Origin: Peribacillus cavernae
Lineage (GTDB): Bacteria > Bacillota > Bacilli > Bacillales > DSM-1321
Direction: 5' to 3'
Length of the DNA: 42,321 nucleotides
Assembly (NCBI RefSeq): GCF_003989135.1
Contig: NZ_RYZZ01000036.1
Span: forward strand, 1-42,321
Part shown: one piece after another, positions 8,910-17,951 of the stretch
How the letters are laid out: every line of letters starts with the position of its first letter
How positions within the stretch are numbered: the stretch's first letter is position 1
Translations under genes and position numbers: made by a program
The notes under the pieces: model-generated
What the model was told of the DNA's origin: nothing
What the model saw: only the letters and a program-made list of their open reading frames with translations
Database searches by the model: none

Positions 8910-9136
8910 ACAAGTTGCCTCTTTTCCCATGTTTCCTTTTAAAAAAAGATAAAACAATGTCCTTATTCTACTATAGAGCCACACCCCTGACAATCCCACC
9001 TGCAAATCTGGAATTTTTCTCCTAAAAGTACATTATAATCATAGTACCACGCAATTAAAATTTTGAAACTATGCCATTTTGTGATTATACTGTTCTAGAA
9101 GTTTCTATTTCGCCTAGTGTTATGAGGAGGAAAATG

Positions 9137-10012
9137 ATGAAAAATAAAATGATGAAAAAATGGCTGATATTGTCTCTTCTCTTTTGTTTGTTGCTCCCTT
9201 TTAAGGCATTTGCCGATGCCGCTGTCGGGGATATGACCGTTACACTCGGCCAAAACCTGACAGACGAACAAAAAAGTGAGCTCCTTTCAGAAATGAATGC
9301 CCCTGAAGGAGTAGAAATCCTGACAATCACGAACGAAGAGGAACATCAGTATCTAGGAGAATATATTCCTAAACGGTTGATTGGGACAAAGGCTATTTCT
9401 TCGTCAGCAATCACACTTGAAAAGGCAGGAACGGGCCTTAAAGTCCAATCGAAAAATATCAACTGGGTTACGGAGGAAATGTATATCAATGCGCTGGCCA
9501 CGGCCGGCGTTAAAGATGCATCGATCTATATTACAGCCCCGATCCCTGTTTCCGGTACAGCTGCATTGACTGGTATTATTAAAGCTTATGAGATTTCATC
9601 AGATAAGGTTATTCCAGAGGATGTTAAGCAGGCTGCAAATGAGGAAATGGTTAAGACCGCCAAGCTGGGCGATGAAGTTGGTTCAGATAAAGCTGCGGCC
9701 CTTATAACAAAAATTAAAGAAAACATGGCCGAAAATCCACCTCAAACGGAAGCAGAAGTACGTGATACCGTTGAATCTTCCGCAAAAGAGCTTGGGATTA
9801 CGCTTACAGATGAACAAATCCAGAGTCTGGTTGACTTATTCAACAAGTTAAAAGATTTGAACATCGATTGGAACCAAGTCGGCGGCCAATTGGACAAAGC
9901 AAAAGAAAAGCTGACTACTTTCCTAAAATCAGAAGAAGGGCAATCCTTCCTCGACAAGCTGAAAGAATTCTTCGGCAGCCTGATCGACGCGATCAAGGCA
10001 CTCTTTTCTTAA
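9137..10012 (+). CDS. ypuA: Secreted DUF1002 protein YpuA
   Basis: This 291-residue exported protein has a signal peptide ending near AFA-DAAVGD (about residue 22), followed by the DUF1002 region found in YpuA of B. subtilis. The role is unknown; it is likely cell-wall associated or secreted. The C-terminal part is helical with repeating charged residues. The ATG at 9137 is favoured because GAGGAGG (9124-9130) lies 6 bases upstream. The ATG at 9134 and the upstream ATG at 9071 give poorer spacing or no signal at the N-terminus. It sits beside lysA as in B. subtilis and ends at a strong terminator. Confidence 0.87.
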   Translation: MKNKMMKKWLILSLLFCLLLPFKAFADAAVGDMTVTLGQNLTDEQKSELLSEMNAPEGVEILTITNEEEHQYLGEYIPKRLIGTKAISSSAITLEKAGTGLKVQSKNINWVTEEMYINALATAGVKDASIYITAPIPVSGTAALTGIIKAYEISSDKVIPEDVKQAANEEMVKTAKLGDEVGSDKAAALITKIKENMAENPPQTEAEVRDTVESSAKELGITLTDEQIQSLVDLFNKLKDLNIDWNQVGGQLDKAKEKLTTFLKSEEGQSFLDKLKEFFGSLIDAIKALFS

Positions 10013-10020
10013 TTGATAAT

Positions 10021-10063
10021 AAAAGCGGAACCCGGACTTCTCTTGCCGGGTTCCGCTTTTTTC
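10021..10063. terminator. Bidirectional terminator between ypuA and lysA
   Basis: AAAAGCGGAACCCGG (10021-10035) and CCGGGTTCCGCTTTT (10046-10060) pair perfectly over 15 bases with a 10-base loop. They are flanked by A and T runs on both sides and serve two convergent genes. Confidence 0.93.
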
Positions 10064-11386
10064 TTATTTATTCTTGATGGCTTCCTGCAATGGAACGTCA
10101 AATTGGACTAGATCCTGATACGTCTCGCGCCTGATCACAAGCCTTGCCTCACCTTTTTCTGCAAATACAACAGCAGGTCTCGGAATCCGGTTATAATTAT
10201 TCGACATCGAATAGCCGTAAGCTCCGGTACAGAAAACAGCCAAAATATCACCCCGGCCCGCCTTTGGAAGCGGCAGATCCCAGATCAGCATATCACCGCT
10301 TTCACAGCACTTTCCGGCAATTGAAACCGTCTCCTCAGGATCTTCTAAAGGCCGATTGGCTAAAACAGCTTCATACTTGGCATCATACAAGGCAGGACGA
10401 ATATTGTCACTCATTCCGCCATCAACGGCCAGATACTTCCTGATATCCGGTACATCCTTTTCAGAGCCTACCTTATAGAGGGTAGTTCCTGCGTCCCCCA
10501 CGAGGGAGCGACCCGGTTCTATCCAAATTTCCGGCATGTTCAATTCCGAATCCTGAAGCTGTTTCTTTACTTCTGTTACAATTTCTTCTACGTATACAGA
10601 AGCAGGGAGCGGTGTATCCTCTTTTGTGTACCGGATCCCGAATCCACCGCCAAGGTTAAGTACCTTTGAATCGAATCCAAGGGACTGGTGCCAATTTTTT
10701 AATTGCCCGATTATTTTTCTCGCCGCAAGGATAAAACCGGTCGTTTCAAAAATCTGTGAACCGATATGGCAATGCAATCCAAGCACTTCGATCCAGTCAC
10801 TGTTCAAGGATTGTTCGAGGGCTCTTTCTGCCTGGCCGTTCAACAAGTCGAATCCAAACTTCGAATCCTCCTGACCTGTCAGGATATAATCATGAGTATG
10901 CGCCTCGATTCCCGGAGTCACCCGCAGCAAAATAGCGATTTTTTGTCCTCTGCTTGAACATAGCTCTTCCAGCAGCGACAATTCAGAAAAGTTATCGACC
11001 ACAATGCAGCCAATTTCATGGTCCAGGGCCATTTCCAATTCTTCTACACTTTTATTATTGCCATGAAAATGGATCCGTTCCTTTGGAAAATCAGCCTTTA
11101 ATGCCGTATACAATTCACCGCCTGATACAACATCAAGCGACAATCCTTCCTCTTTCGCAAGCTGGATCATCGCAATCGAGGAAAAAGCCTTGCTGGCATA
11201 AGCAACCTGTGCCTGTACCCCCAATTTTTCAAATGTTTTCTTAAAGCCTTTTGCCCGTTCGCGGATCAATTCGACATCATACACATAAAGCGGTGTCCCA
11301 AAGTGGGATGCCAGTTCTAACGTATCGACACCGCCAATTTCAAGGTTTCCTTCTTCATTAACACTTGCAGTTCCATATACATGCAT
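10064..11386 (-). CDS. lysA: Diaminopimelate decarboxylase
   Basis: The enzyme catalyses the last step of lysine synthesis, decarboxylating meso-diaminopimelate with pyridoxal phosphate. The 440-residue protein is a fold-type III decarboxylase. The cofactor lysine is K66 in AYASKAF, HCHIGSQ holds the cofactor-stacking histidine, GGGFG binds phosphate, and CESGDM contributes to the dimer active site. It lies directly downstream of spoVAF, as in B. subtilis, where sporulation transcription can run into lysA. AAGGGG lies 8 bases before the ATG. No lysine riboswitch is visible in the 186-base gap. Confidence 0.96.
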   Translation of the reverse strand: MHVYGTASVNEEGNLEIGGVDTLELASHFGTPLYVYDVELIRERAKGFKKTFEKLGVQAQVAYASKAFSSIAMIQLAKEEGLSLDVVSGGELYTALKADFPKERIHFHGNNKSVEELEMALDHEIGCIVVDNFSELSLLEELCSSRGQKIAILLRVTPGIEAHTHDYILTGQEDSKFGFDLLNGQAERALEQSLNSDWIEVLGLHCHIGSQIFETTGFILAARKIIGQLKNWHQSLGFDSKVLNLGGGFGIRYTKEDTPLPASVYVEEIVTEVKKQLQDSELNMPEIWIEPGRSLVGDAGTTLYKVGSEKDVPDIRKYLAVDGGMSDNIRPALYDAKYEAVLANRPLEDPEETVSIAGKCCESGDMLIWDLPLPKAGRGDILAVFCTGAYGYSMSNNYNRIPRPAVVFAEKGEARLVIRRETYQDLVQFDVPLQEAIKNK

Positions 11387-11430
11387 ATCTATTTCCCCTT
11401 CCGGACTAAGGAGCTCATCGCCCTAAACAA

Positions 11431-11498
11431 ATGAGGCAGACCCATATAGGAACACTGTCTGCAACAGCAACATCCCTATTTACGTGAGTCAGCCTCAT
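11431..11498 (-). terminator. Long inverted repeat between spoVAF and lysA
   Basis: ATGAGGCaGACcC (11431-11443) pairs with GaGTCaGCCTCAT (11486-11498), giving a long stem with few mismatches around a 42-base loop. On the minus strand only a weak T-rich stretch follows. It may be a leaky terminator that lets spoVA messages continue into lysA, or a structured leader of lysA. Confidence 0.45.
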
Positions 11499-11572
11499 AT
11501 TCATTACTATTTTAACGCTTTAATAGTTAAAACAAAAATAGCATATGTCTCTGACAACTTCAATACTTTTGT

Positions 11573-13051
11573 TTACCGCGGCTGCCTATATTTATCTCGA
11601 GGATGGACGATGCTTGGCCTGATCCTTGAACCCGGGACAGGCCGCCTTAGCAGGATATATGAAAGCGCCTTCGGATAGAATGGCACCAGCGGCCATAAAT
11701 AGGGCGTATTCAATGTCTTGATGCTTGCCAAAAGAATAAAATAGACTGTTGTGCCAATCATAAATCCAGGAATATGAAAGATGGCAGTAACGATCATCAG
11801 GAACAGCCGCGAAATCTTGTTGGCCAAGCTTAGTTCAAGGCTTGGCGTAGCATATGTCCCAATCGCCGCTACCGAAACATACAGGATTACTTCAGGAACA
11901 AACAAACCGACATCTATGGCAATTTGGCCAATTAAAACAGCGGCGATCAGCCCCATGGCCGTTGATAAAGGCGTCGGGGTGTGGATAGCGGCCATCCGCA
12001 AAAATTCTAACCCGAAATCCGCAATGAAGATCTGGATCACGATTGGAATATTCGTTTCTTTATTCGGTCCGATAAATGCAAGAGATTCTGGCAGCAAGGA
12101 AGGGTCTAATGTAAATAGGAGCCAAAATGGCAGCAGGAATAACGAGGAAAATACTCCCAAAAAACGCACCAAGCGGATCAGGGTTCCTACTGCAGGTGAC
12201 TGCCTGTATTCTTCGGCATGCTGCATATGGTGGAAAATCGTCGTCGGTGTAATTATGACACTGGGAGAATTATCTACAATAATAATCACGTGGCCCTCGA
12301 ATAAATGAGTGGCTGCGACATCTGCCCTCTCCGTATAGCGCACAAGCGGATATGGATTATATCCTTGTTTTACAATATACTCTTCTACTGTTTTATCGGC
12401 CATTGTCAGTCCATCTAATGAAATGTTCTTCAATTCTTTACGGATGATATCAACCATGTCAGGGTCGACAATCCCATTGATATAACAGATGGAAATATCG
12501 GTTTTTGAGCGTTCGCCTACTTTCATGATTTCAATCCGCAATCTTTCATCCCGGATTCTCCGTCTCGTTAACGCTGTATTGATGATGATGTTTTCAACGT
12601 AACCATCACGCGAACCGCGGACAGTTTTTTCAGTATCGGGTTCTTGCGGCATTCTTCCCGGATAGCTCCTCACGTCAACGATTAAAGCTTTGCCGGTGCC
12701 GTCCACCACAATTGCAATCAGGCCGGATAGCACCTCGACTACCATTTCATCCAGCGTTTCTACTTCCTTAACCTGCTGATGTACGATTCTGTTATGTACG
12801 ATTTCATAAACTTTGGAAGTACTTCGTTCCCTTTCGTTCAAACCGACAATGCCTTCGAGTATTTCAATGAGGAATGATGTATCTACAAGTCCGGTTACAT
12901 AATAAAAATGGATTTCCTTTTTTAAGGCTGTTATTTTTCGGACACCCAGGTCAAAGCTTATGCCCAGGCCTACTCTTTCCTTCATGTAAGATTCAACTTC
13001 AAATACACGGTTAGGAATCGGTTTCATTTCTTCCTTGCTTTCTGATGTCAT
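11573..13051 (-). CDS. spoVAF: Stage V sporulation protein AF (SpoVAF)
   Basis: This is a GerA-type A-subunit-like membrane protein of the spore inner membrane that works with the SpoVA channel during germination. The 492-residue product has a soluble N-terminal half and several membrane helices after about residue 290. The ATG at 13051 is preferred to the upstream 13141 because it has AAAGGAG 9 bases upstream and gives the family length (493 in B. subtilis). The first 41 bases overlap the end of spoVAEa. It is the last gene of the reduced spoVA operon. Confidence 0.92.
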   Translation of the reverse strand: MTSESKEEMKPIPNRVFEVESYMKERVGLGISFDLGVRKITALKKEIHFYYVTGLVDTSFLIEILEGIVGLNERERSTSKVYEIVHNRIVHQQVKEVETLDEMVVEVLSGLIAIVVDGTGKALIVDVRSYPGRMPQEPDTEKTVRGSRDGYVENIIINTALTRRRIRDERLRIEIMKVGERSKTDISICYINGIVDPDMVDIIRKELKNISLDGLTMADKTVEEYIVKQGYNPYPLVRYTERADVAATHLFEGHVIIIVDNSPSVIITPTTIFHHMQHAEEYRQSPAVGTLIRLVRFLGVFSSLFLLPFWLLFTLDPSLLPESLAFIGPNKETNIPIVIQIFIADFGLEFLRMAAIHTPTPLSTAMGLIAAVLIGQIAIDVGLFVPEVILYVSVAAIGTYATPSLELSLANKISRLFLMIVTAIFHIPGFMIGTTVYFILLASIKTLNTPYLWPLVPFYPKALSYILLRRPVPGSRIRPSIVHPRDKYRQPR

Positions 13052-13619
13052 GATTCCCGCTCCTTTCAAGAATGATTTCCACCGCCAATTTGGTGATCGG
13101 TGCACCTTTTTTATAATCATCTTTTCTTGCCATTTTTCCAATATCGCCGATTCCGACTACGATTGGCGCATGTAGTTCATTCACACAATAAACGGTATCT
13201 CCGGTAATCCGGCCCAATTCGTATTCCACAGCGCCATATTTGTCCACCCCGTAAGGTGTAAGCTCGCCGTCCCGATCAATGCTTACATCTACTTTTGTCC
13301 ATTCTTCATGTCTGCTCTTGGAAGCAACTGCAATCACTCCCAAAACCTCAATATCGCGATCGTTTGCAACGTAGCGCATCGCCATTTCCCCGGATCCTTC
13401 CCCCATATAACCGCTGTCATCAAACATCACCAGGACCGGGTCGTATGGGGATTGTTTTATCAATGATACGATCTCTGCCCCTGAAAGAACGGATGGATTC
13501 CCCTGTGACATTGAAATGCACCTGCCCCCGATTTCTTTGGCTGTGATTTCCACGGCACGCCTTGCATATTCGTCACCATCCGTTATAAAAATGACTTTCC
13601 GTTTTTCTGCCATAATCAT
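13011..13619 (-). CDS. spoVAEA: Stage V sporulation protein AEa (SpoVAEa)
   Basis: This is a soluble spore protein of the spoVA locus; in B. subtilis it is an accessory germination protein rather than part of the channel core. Roughly 200 residues include the recognisable [13 protein letters not shown] and [14 protein letters not shown] stretches near the N-terminus and [10 protein letters not shown] near the end. Three ATG codons cluster at 13622, 13619 and 13613, and 13619 lies at the best distance (6 bases) from AAAGG. The gene follows spoVAB after only 87 bases, where spoVAC, spoVAD and spoVAEb would be expected. Confidence 0.9.
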   Translation of the reverse strand: MIMAEKRKVIFITDGDEYARRAVEITAKEIGGRCISMSQGNPSVLSGAEIVSLIKQSPYDPVLVMFDDSGYMGEGSGEMAMRYVANDRDIEVLGVIAVASKSRHEEWTKVDVSIDRDGELTPYGVDKYGAVEYELGRITGDTVYCVNELHAPIVVGIGDIGKMARKDDYKKGAPITKLAVEIILERSGNHDIRKQGRNETDS

Positions 13620-13706
13620 CATTTTCCTTTCGAGGAACAGCCTGCGTTTTACGCACGATTTAGGAGGCCACTCGATTATCGTCTTGCAAAAAAGCAGGTA
13701 CAGGCC

Positions 13707-14132
13707 TCATATATCCACAAAGTAAATCCATTGGAATAAAGAGCCGGCAATTTTCCCAAACACGATCGCCATAATCAAATAAACGATCTTTTCCTGAATG
13801 CCGATCCGTTTTGAAATGAGCGGAAAGACATTCAAAACCTCTGTCAATGCAGCGGCCAGCAATCCGTTGAAGATCCCGTCCGCTAATCCAATCGGAACGA
13901 GGAAAGCTTTATTCAGTGAGAGAATATTATTTTGAAGGCCTAACCAGGCTCCGGTAATTACCCCCAGCACAATCGCCCATTCATAGTGCTGAATCATCTT
14001 CATCGTTTTTGTGAGCTGGGTCAGCCTCGGAATGACCTTGAGTACCGTCAGGAAAGCTACAAACCCGGCCCCGACTGCCAGACCACCAGCAAATCCGACA
14101 AACACAGTAAAAATAATTTTAATTGTCATCAA
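13707..14132 (-). CDS. spoVAB: Stage V sporulation protein AB (SpoVAB)
   Basis: This 141-residue integral membrane protein of the spoVA locus has four or so hydrophobic helices and is involved in dipicolinate uptake into the forespore. Recognised motifs are GFAGGLAVGAGFVAFLTVL (residues 13-31) and GLADGIFNGLLAAALTEVLN near residue 82. Length equals the B. subtilis protein. The start overlaps the spoVAA stop region by 14 bases. Unusually, the next gene is spoVAEa, not spoVAC. Confidence 0.93.
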   Translation of the reverse strand: MMTIKIIFTVFVGFAGGLAVGAGFVAFLTVLKVIPRLTQLTKTMKMIQHYEWAIVLGVITGAWLGLQNNILSLNKAFLVPIGLADGIFNGLLAAALTEVLNVFPLISKRIGIQEKIVYLIMAIVFGKIAGSLFQWIYFVDI

Positions 14133-14739
14133 TTTTTTTTATGCTCTCTTTATTTTCATTCATGATGACATATTGATCTAAATCCTGCTGGTAGTTAAAC
14201 ATCTCGACTTCTAGCGGGCTCGGTTCTTCATTAAATCGCTTTCGAAAAAAGTGGTTAAAGAATAAGATCATCCCCAGCCCGAGCCCGAAGCTGTACGGTA
14301 TTTGGATGAGCAGCGGCTTGCTGTCCTCTTTGCCGGTAATGATTTTAAACAGCTTTTGATGAACGGTTTGCATGCTGACATCTACATGAAAATTCATAAT
14401 CGTAATCGCGGCCCCGACAAACAACAGAATCCAGACTGCAATAAACAGCGGCCAAGAAACCTTTTTCTTCTCGTAGACCACCTCTATGATCGTCTGGGAA
14501 GGCCCGATTGCCTGAATTTCAATATCAGCATTTTGGTCCAGAATTTCTTTAACCAGTTGGACCAAGTCAACGATAATAATGTTATTATCTTCATTGGTGA
14601 CTTTTAATAAAACCGTCTCCTCAAGCTCCTTGACCAGGACCGGCTGTCCCAGTAATTTGGCAATATCCTTGATTTTCACTATTTGATTTGACCTTACCTG
14701 CACGCGGTGACGCATTCTTACATACACCAGATTGTCCAT
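14119..14739 (-). CDS. spoVAA: Stage V sporulation protein AA (SpoVAA)
   Basis: This is the first gene of the forespore-expressed spoVA operon. The 206-residue protein has a soluble N-terminal domain (about residues 1-110) and two membrane segments. QIPYSFGLGLGMILFFNHFF followed by NEEPSPLEVEMFNYQQDLD is nearly identical to B. subtilis SpoVAA. SpoVAA is a subunit of the dipicolinate channel complex. The ATG at 14739 lies 8 bases from GAGGTG; the GTG just before it is possible. A sigma-G promoter is visible upstream. Confidence 0.94.
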   Translation of the reverse strand: MDNLVYVRMRHRVQVRSNQIVKIKDIAKLLGQPVLVKELEETVLLKVTNEDNNIIIVDLVQLVKEILDQNADIEIQAIGPSQTIIEVVYEKKKVSWPLFIAVWILLFVGAAITIMNFHVDVSMQTVHQKLFKIITGKEDSKPLLIQIPYSFGLGLGMILFFNHFFRKRFNEEPSPLEVEMFNYQQDLDQYVIMNENKESIKKIDDN

Positions 14740-14776
14740 CACTCACACACCTCGTACGTCAATTTCCTTTTATGTG

Positions 14777-14805
14777 TAGTATGTATTTGTTGGCCATTAA
14801 CATAC
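14777..14805 (-). promoter_or_regulatory. Sigma-G promoter of the spoVA operon
   Basis: On the minus strand, -35 GTATG (14801-14805) and -10 CATACTA (14777-14783) are 17 bases apart. This matches the sigma-G pattern (GHATR, 16-18, CATNHTA). It lies 38 bases upstream of the spoVAA start, and spoVA is a known sigma-G operon. Confidence 0.8.
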
Positions 14806-14845
14806 AAATCAAACAAAAAGACCATAAACTTCCAGGATTTTTTGT

Positions 14846-14881
14846 AAAAAAAAGTACCACAGCCCAAAGAGGCAGTGGTAC
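14846..14881 (-). terminator. Intrinsic terminator downstream of the purine permease
   Basis: GTACCAC (14854-14860) and GTGGTAC (14875-14881) form the outer stem, with a GC/GC pair inside. On the minus strand it is followed by eight T residues. The permease message would read through the dispersed repeat (14925-15189) before stopping here. Confidence 0.85.
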
Positions 14882-14924
14882 AGTGATACGTTTTTTAAAA
14901 AGATAAGCCAGAAAGTATAACTTA

Positions 14925-15189
14925 GCGCTTCCGCTTTTCAGTGGTGTCTAGCTCCAGCAGCCTAGCCCCGAGGCACAGGACGTGCTAGTGCCGACGAAGA
15001 CATAAGGACGTGGCGTACTTAGTCGGCCTCGAGTCATAAGCCTCTTCTCTACAGAAGGCAAAAAGCGCCTTCTTTCGGGATCTGTCTTATGCTTGTCGGA
15101 CTTGCGCAGGATGCGCTGACATCGACGTTCGCCACAGGACGTGGCGGATCTTAGTCGATGTTCCTTTTTACAAGGCGCTTCCGCTTTTC
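14925..15189 (+). repeat. Dispersed modular repeat, copy C (longest, complete)
   Basis: This copy is bounded on both sides by direct GCGCTTCCGCTTTTC (14925-14939 and 15175-15189). Internal modules are TGTCTAGCTCCAGCAGCC, the hairpin GCACAGGACGTGC, GACGAAGACATAAGGACG, the hairpin GAAGGCaaaaaGCGCCTTC, CTTATGCTTGTCGGACTTG, and the hairpin CGCCACAGGACGTGGCGG. Copies B and D each contain a subset of these modules. Its right edge supplies two bases of the permease stop codon (15188-15190). Confidence 0.9.
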
Positions 15190-16480
15190 AGTGTGTTGGG
15201 AAGAAAATCATTTGAATTAGGAAGACGACACCAAAAAAGTAGATGAGCGGGTGGACTTGTTTCGCTTTTCCGCTAAAGACTTTCATTAATGGATAAGTGA
15301 TAAAGCCAATCGCTATCCCGGTGGAAATACTTGAGGTCAAAGGCATGGTAAGGATGATCACAAATGCCGGAAACGCCTCATCAAATTGCTTCCAATCAAT
15401 TCTTGCCAATCCTTCCATCATAAAACAGCCAACTATGATTAAAACCGGTGCTGTTATCGCGGGAAGGGAGGAAATCGCTGAAATCAGCGGTGAAAAGAAC
15501 ATCGAAACCGCAAATAAAATCGCGGTAACCACCGCCGTCAATCCAGTTCTTCCCCCGACTGCAACCCCTGTACTTGATTCCACATACGCTGATGACGGGC
15601 TTGTCCCGAATAGTGCACCAACTGTAGTCGCAATCGCATCGCCAAGAAAAGCCATTTTCGCTCTTGGAAACTTCCCATCTTTCATTAGCCCAGCCTGTTC
15701 GGTGACCGCAATCATCGTCCCGGTTGTATCAAAGAGTGTGACAAGCAAAAAAGCGAAAACAACTGCGTATAAGCTGTTTGAAAAAACACCAGCAATGTCA
15801 ATATCGTAAAAAACCGGAATCGGCGGGCTTGAGATGATATCCTTGAATATTAGCAAATCCATGAAATAACCGATAACAGCGGTTAACAACATCCCAAAAA
15901 ATAAAGCGCCTTTAACGTTTCTGGCCATTAAAATCAGTGTCAAAAATAGTCCGATGATCGATAAAACAGTAACCGGCTCATGCAGATCGCCAAGCGTGAT
16001 CATCGTCGAATTATTTGGCACGACTATCCCGCTTTGCTTTAAGCCAAGAAAGGCAATAAATAAACCGATCCCAGAGGTGATTCCATATTTTAAAGAAGCT
16101 GGGATAGACGTAATGATCGTTTCACGAAATTTAGTCACACTTAGCAGAATAAACAACAAACCTGCGATGAATACCGTGCCAAATATCGTTTGATAAGATA
16201 GGCCCTGTGCTCCGACAACACTTGCAAAATAGGCATTCAAGCCCATGCCCGGTGCAATCGCAATTGGCAGCTTCGCAAAAATCCCCATGATTAACGTCCC
16301 AGTGATGACTGAGATGATCGTAGCCATGAATACCTGTTCAAATGGAATCCCGATTGAACTCAGGATGGCAGGGTTTACAATGATGATATAGACCATTGTC
16401 AGAAAGGTCGTAATACCGGCAAACACTTCCGTGCGCACTGAAGTGCCGTTCTTTTGCAGTGAAAAATATCGTTCAAACAT
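15188..16480 (-). CDS. NCS2 family purine permease (AzgA/PbuG/PbuO type)
   Basis: This proton-coupled nucleobase transporter has about 12-14 membrane helices. The 430-residue protein carries the family stretch PIAIAPGMGLNAYF (about residues 67-80), LFDTTGTMIAVTEQAGLM with the DTTGT motif near residue 255, and SPSSAYVESSTGVAVGGRTG. Relatives import guanine and hypoxanthine (PbuG) or adenine (PbuO), and the substrate cannot be chosen from sequence. ATG 16480 is preferred to the one at 16531 because a good sigma-A promoter puts transcription start near 16530. The stop codon is partly formed by the dispersed repeat. Confidence 0.88.
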   Translation of the reverse strand: MFERYFSLQKNGTSVRTEVFAGITTFLTMVYIIIVNPAILSSIGIPFEQVFMATIISVITGTLIMGIFAKLPIAIAPGMGLNAYFASVVGAQGLSYQTIFGTVFIAGLLFILLSVTKFRETIITSIPASLKYGITSGIGLFIAFLGLKQSGIVVPNNSTMITLGDLHEPVTVLSIIGLFLTLILMARNVKGALFFGMLLTAVIGYFMDLLIFKDIISSPPIPVFYDIDIAGVFSNSLYAVVFAFLLVTLFDTTGTMIAVTEQAGLMKDGKFPRAKMAFLGDAIATTVGALFGTSPSSAYVESSTGVAVGGRTGLTAVVTAILFAVSMFFSPLISAISSLPAITAPVLIIVGCFMMEGLARIDWKQFDEAFPAFVIILTMPLTSSISTGIAIGFITYPLMKVFSGKAKQVHPLIYFFGVVFLIQMIFFPTH

Positions 16481-16536
16481 GATCTGAAAAACCTCCAAAT
16501 TCGTGTAAAAGCCGAATAAATTAAAAGCCATTTATT

Positions 16537-16565
16537 ATAATATTCGTTTTTAAGACATAAATCAA
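16537..16565 (-). promoter_or_regulatory. Sigma-A type promoter of the purine permease
   Basis: On the minus strand, TTGATT (16560-16565), a 17-base spacer and TATTAT (16537-16542) precede the gene. The predicted start leaves a leader of about 50 bases, too short for a purine riboswitch aptamer plus expression platform. Confidence 0.65.
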
Positions 16566-16721
16566 CAATAGTCAACACATTCCTTCATTGAAAAATGTGC
16601 CTGTTTCAAAAATAGTTGTTTACTAAATCTCTTTTATTGAGTTATCGCCATCCATAGTTGGCGGTTCATTCATTTTTAAAAGCAATAATCTCTTTTCCAC
16701 TTGTTGACTTTTTTTAGACAC

Positions 16722-16753
16722 AAAAAACCACACGAATCATTGATTCATGTGGT
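16722..16753 (-). terminator. Terminator of spoIIA operon overlapping the sigF stop codon
   Basis: On the minus strand ACCACAtGAATCA pairs with TGATTCgTGTGGT and is followed by six T residues. The first arm is made of the last sigF codons (His-Met-Asn-Gln region) and the stop codon lies at the top of the stem, so the terminator is partly coding sequence. Confidence 0.88.
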
Positions 16754-17495
16754 CCTTCATTTGCAGAAGTATTTTTTTTTCAAGCCTTGACACCTGTACT
16801 TGTGATATACCCAGACGCACGGCCACTTCGGATTGGGTCTGATCCTTATAATACCGCAGATAGACAATAAGCCTTTCGCGTTCATCTAAATCTGAGATGG
16901 CTTCTTTCAGCGTTATTTTATCAAACCATTTGGACTCATTTGTATCGGCAATCTGGTCAAGAAGGGTAATCGGATCGCCATCATTCTCATATACGGTTTC
17001 ATGAATGGACGAGGGGCTTCTGCTTGCATCCTGGGCCATGATGATTTCCTCCGGCGAAAGCTGCAGATATTCGGCAAGCTCATTCACGGTTGGCACCCTT
17101 CCCAGTGTTTTCGATAATTCTTCCTTCGCCCGCCTGATCTTATTCGCCATTTCCTTTAATGAACGGCTCACCTTGACTGTTCCGTCATCGCGGATAAATC
17201 GCTGGATTTCGCCGATGATCATCGGGACAGCATAGGTTGAAAACTTCACTTCAAATGACAGGTCAAATTTATCAACTGATTTCAACAGTCCGATACACCC
17301 GATTTGATAAAGGTCATCAGGCTCATACCCGCGGTTTAAGAAACGCTGGACGACTGACCATACCAGTCTTAAATTGCTGCTGACAATTTTGTCTCTTGCT
17401 TCCTGGTCCCCACTCTGGCTGCGCCGGATTAAATCCCGTAATTCATCATCTTTTAAATGGACCTGGTTTTTCTTCTTTTTTACCTCCACATCCAT
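16737..17495 (-). CDS. sigF: RNA polymerase forespore-specific sigma factor SigF
   Basis: SigF is the first compartment-specific sigma factor of sporulation, active in the forespore. The 252-residue sigma-70 family protein has region 2 (about 40-110, with GYEPDDLYQIGCIGLLKSVD), region 3, and region 4 with the recognition helix at SEVAVRLGISQVQVSRLEKK. ATG 17495 has GGGAG 8 bases upstream; a TTG two codons earlier is less likely. It is last in spoIIAA-spoIIAB-sigF and is held inactive by SpoIIAB. The sequence is typical throughout. Confidence 0.97.
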   Translation of the reverse strand: MDVEVKKKKNQVHLKDDELRDLIRRSQSGDQEARDKIVSSNLRLVWSVVQRFLNRGYEPDDLYQIGCIGLLKSVDKFDLSFEVKFSTYAVPMIIGEIQRFIRDDGTVKVSRSLKEMANKIRRAKEELSKTLGRVPTVNELAEYLQLSPEEIIMAQDASRSPSSIHETVYENDGDPITLLDQIADTNESKWFDKITLKEAISDLDERERLIVYLRYYKDQTQSEVAVRLGISQVQVSRLEKKILLQMKDHMNQ

Positions 17496-17508
17496 ATGCA
17501 AAACTCCC

Positions 17509-17949
17509 TTAATTCGCCAAAGCTTTACTTTTTGTTAAGTGCTTTTTTAATCGAATGATCGTTCCCTCGCCTTTATGGGAAATGACTTTCATTTCATCCA
17601 TGAAATTTTCCATGATTGTGAATCCCATTCCGGAACGCTCCCATTCCGGTTTTGTTGTATACAATGGCTGAACGGCCTCATCCACATCTTCAATTCCCAT
17701 GCCTTCATCTCTGATTGTCATCTCAACAATGTCACCGTCAATCATCACGGAAATATAGATAATCCCATCCGGATCATTTTCATAGCCATGAATAATTGAG
17801 TTAGTGACAGCTTCTGACACAACTGTTTTCAGCTCAGTCAATTCATCCAGGGTGGGGTCAAGCTGGGCGATAAAAGCAGCCACCGTAATACGGGCAAAAG
17901 ATTCATTCTGGCTCAACGCTGAAAATTGAATTTCCATCTTATTTTTCAT
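17509..17949 (-). CDS. spoIIAB: Anti-sigma F factor / serine kinase SpoIIAB
   Basis: SpoIIAB binds and silences SigF and phosphorylates the antagonist SpoIIAA using ATP. The 146-residue GHKL-fold kinase shows the N box with E46 and N50 ([14 protein letters not shown]), the G1 box DEGMGIED (81-88) and the G2-type SGMGF (106-110). It begins three bases after the spoIIAA stop and ends 13 bases before sigF, a compact operon that keeps the three products in proportion. Confidence 0.97.
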   Translation of the reverse strand: MKNKMEIQFSALSQNESFARITVAAFIAQLDPTLDELTELKTVVSEAVTNSIIHGYENDPDGIIYISVMIDGDIVEMTIRDEGMGIEDVDEAVQPLYTTKPEWERSGMGFTIMENFMDEMKVISHKGEGTIIRLKKHLTKSKALAN

Positions 17950-17951
17950 AA

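Noticed and set aside
16481..16531. Longer permease start at 16531
   Set aside because: It falls at the predicted transcription start and adds 17 residues not typical of the family. ATG 16480 has GGAGG upstream.
16541..16736. Purine riboswitch upstream of the permease
   Set aside because: The promoter lies at 16537-16565, giving a leader of about 50 bases. I saw no conserved purine-aptamer core, and the CGCCA/TGGCG hairpin further upstream lies outside the transcript.
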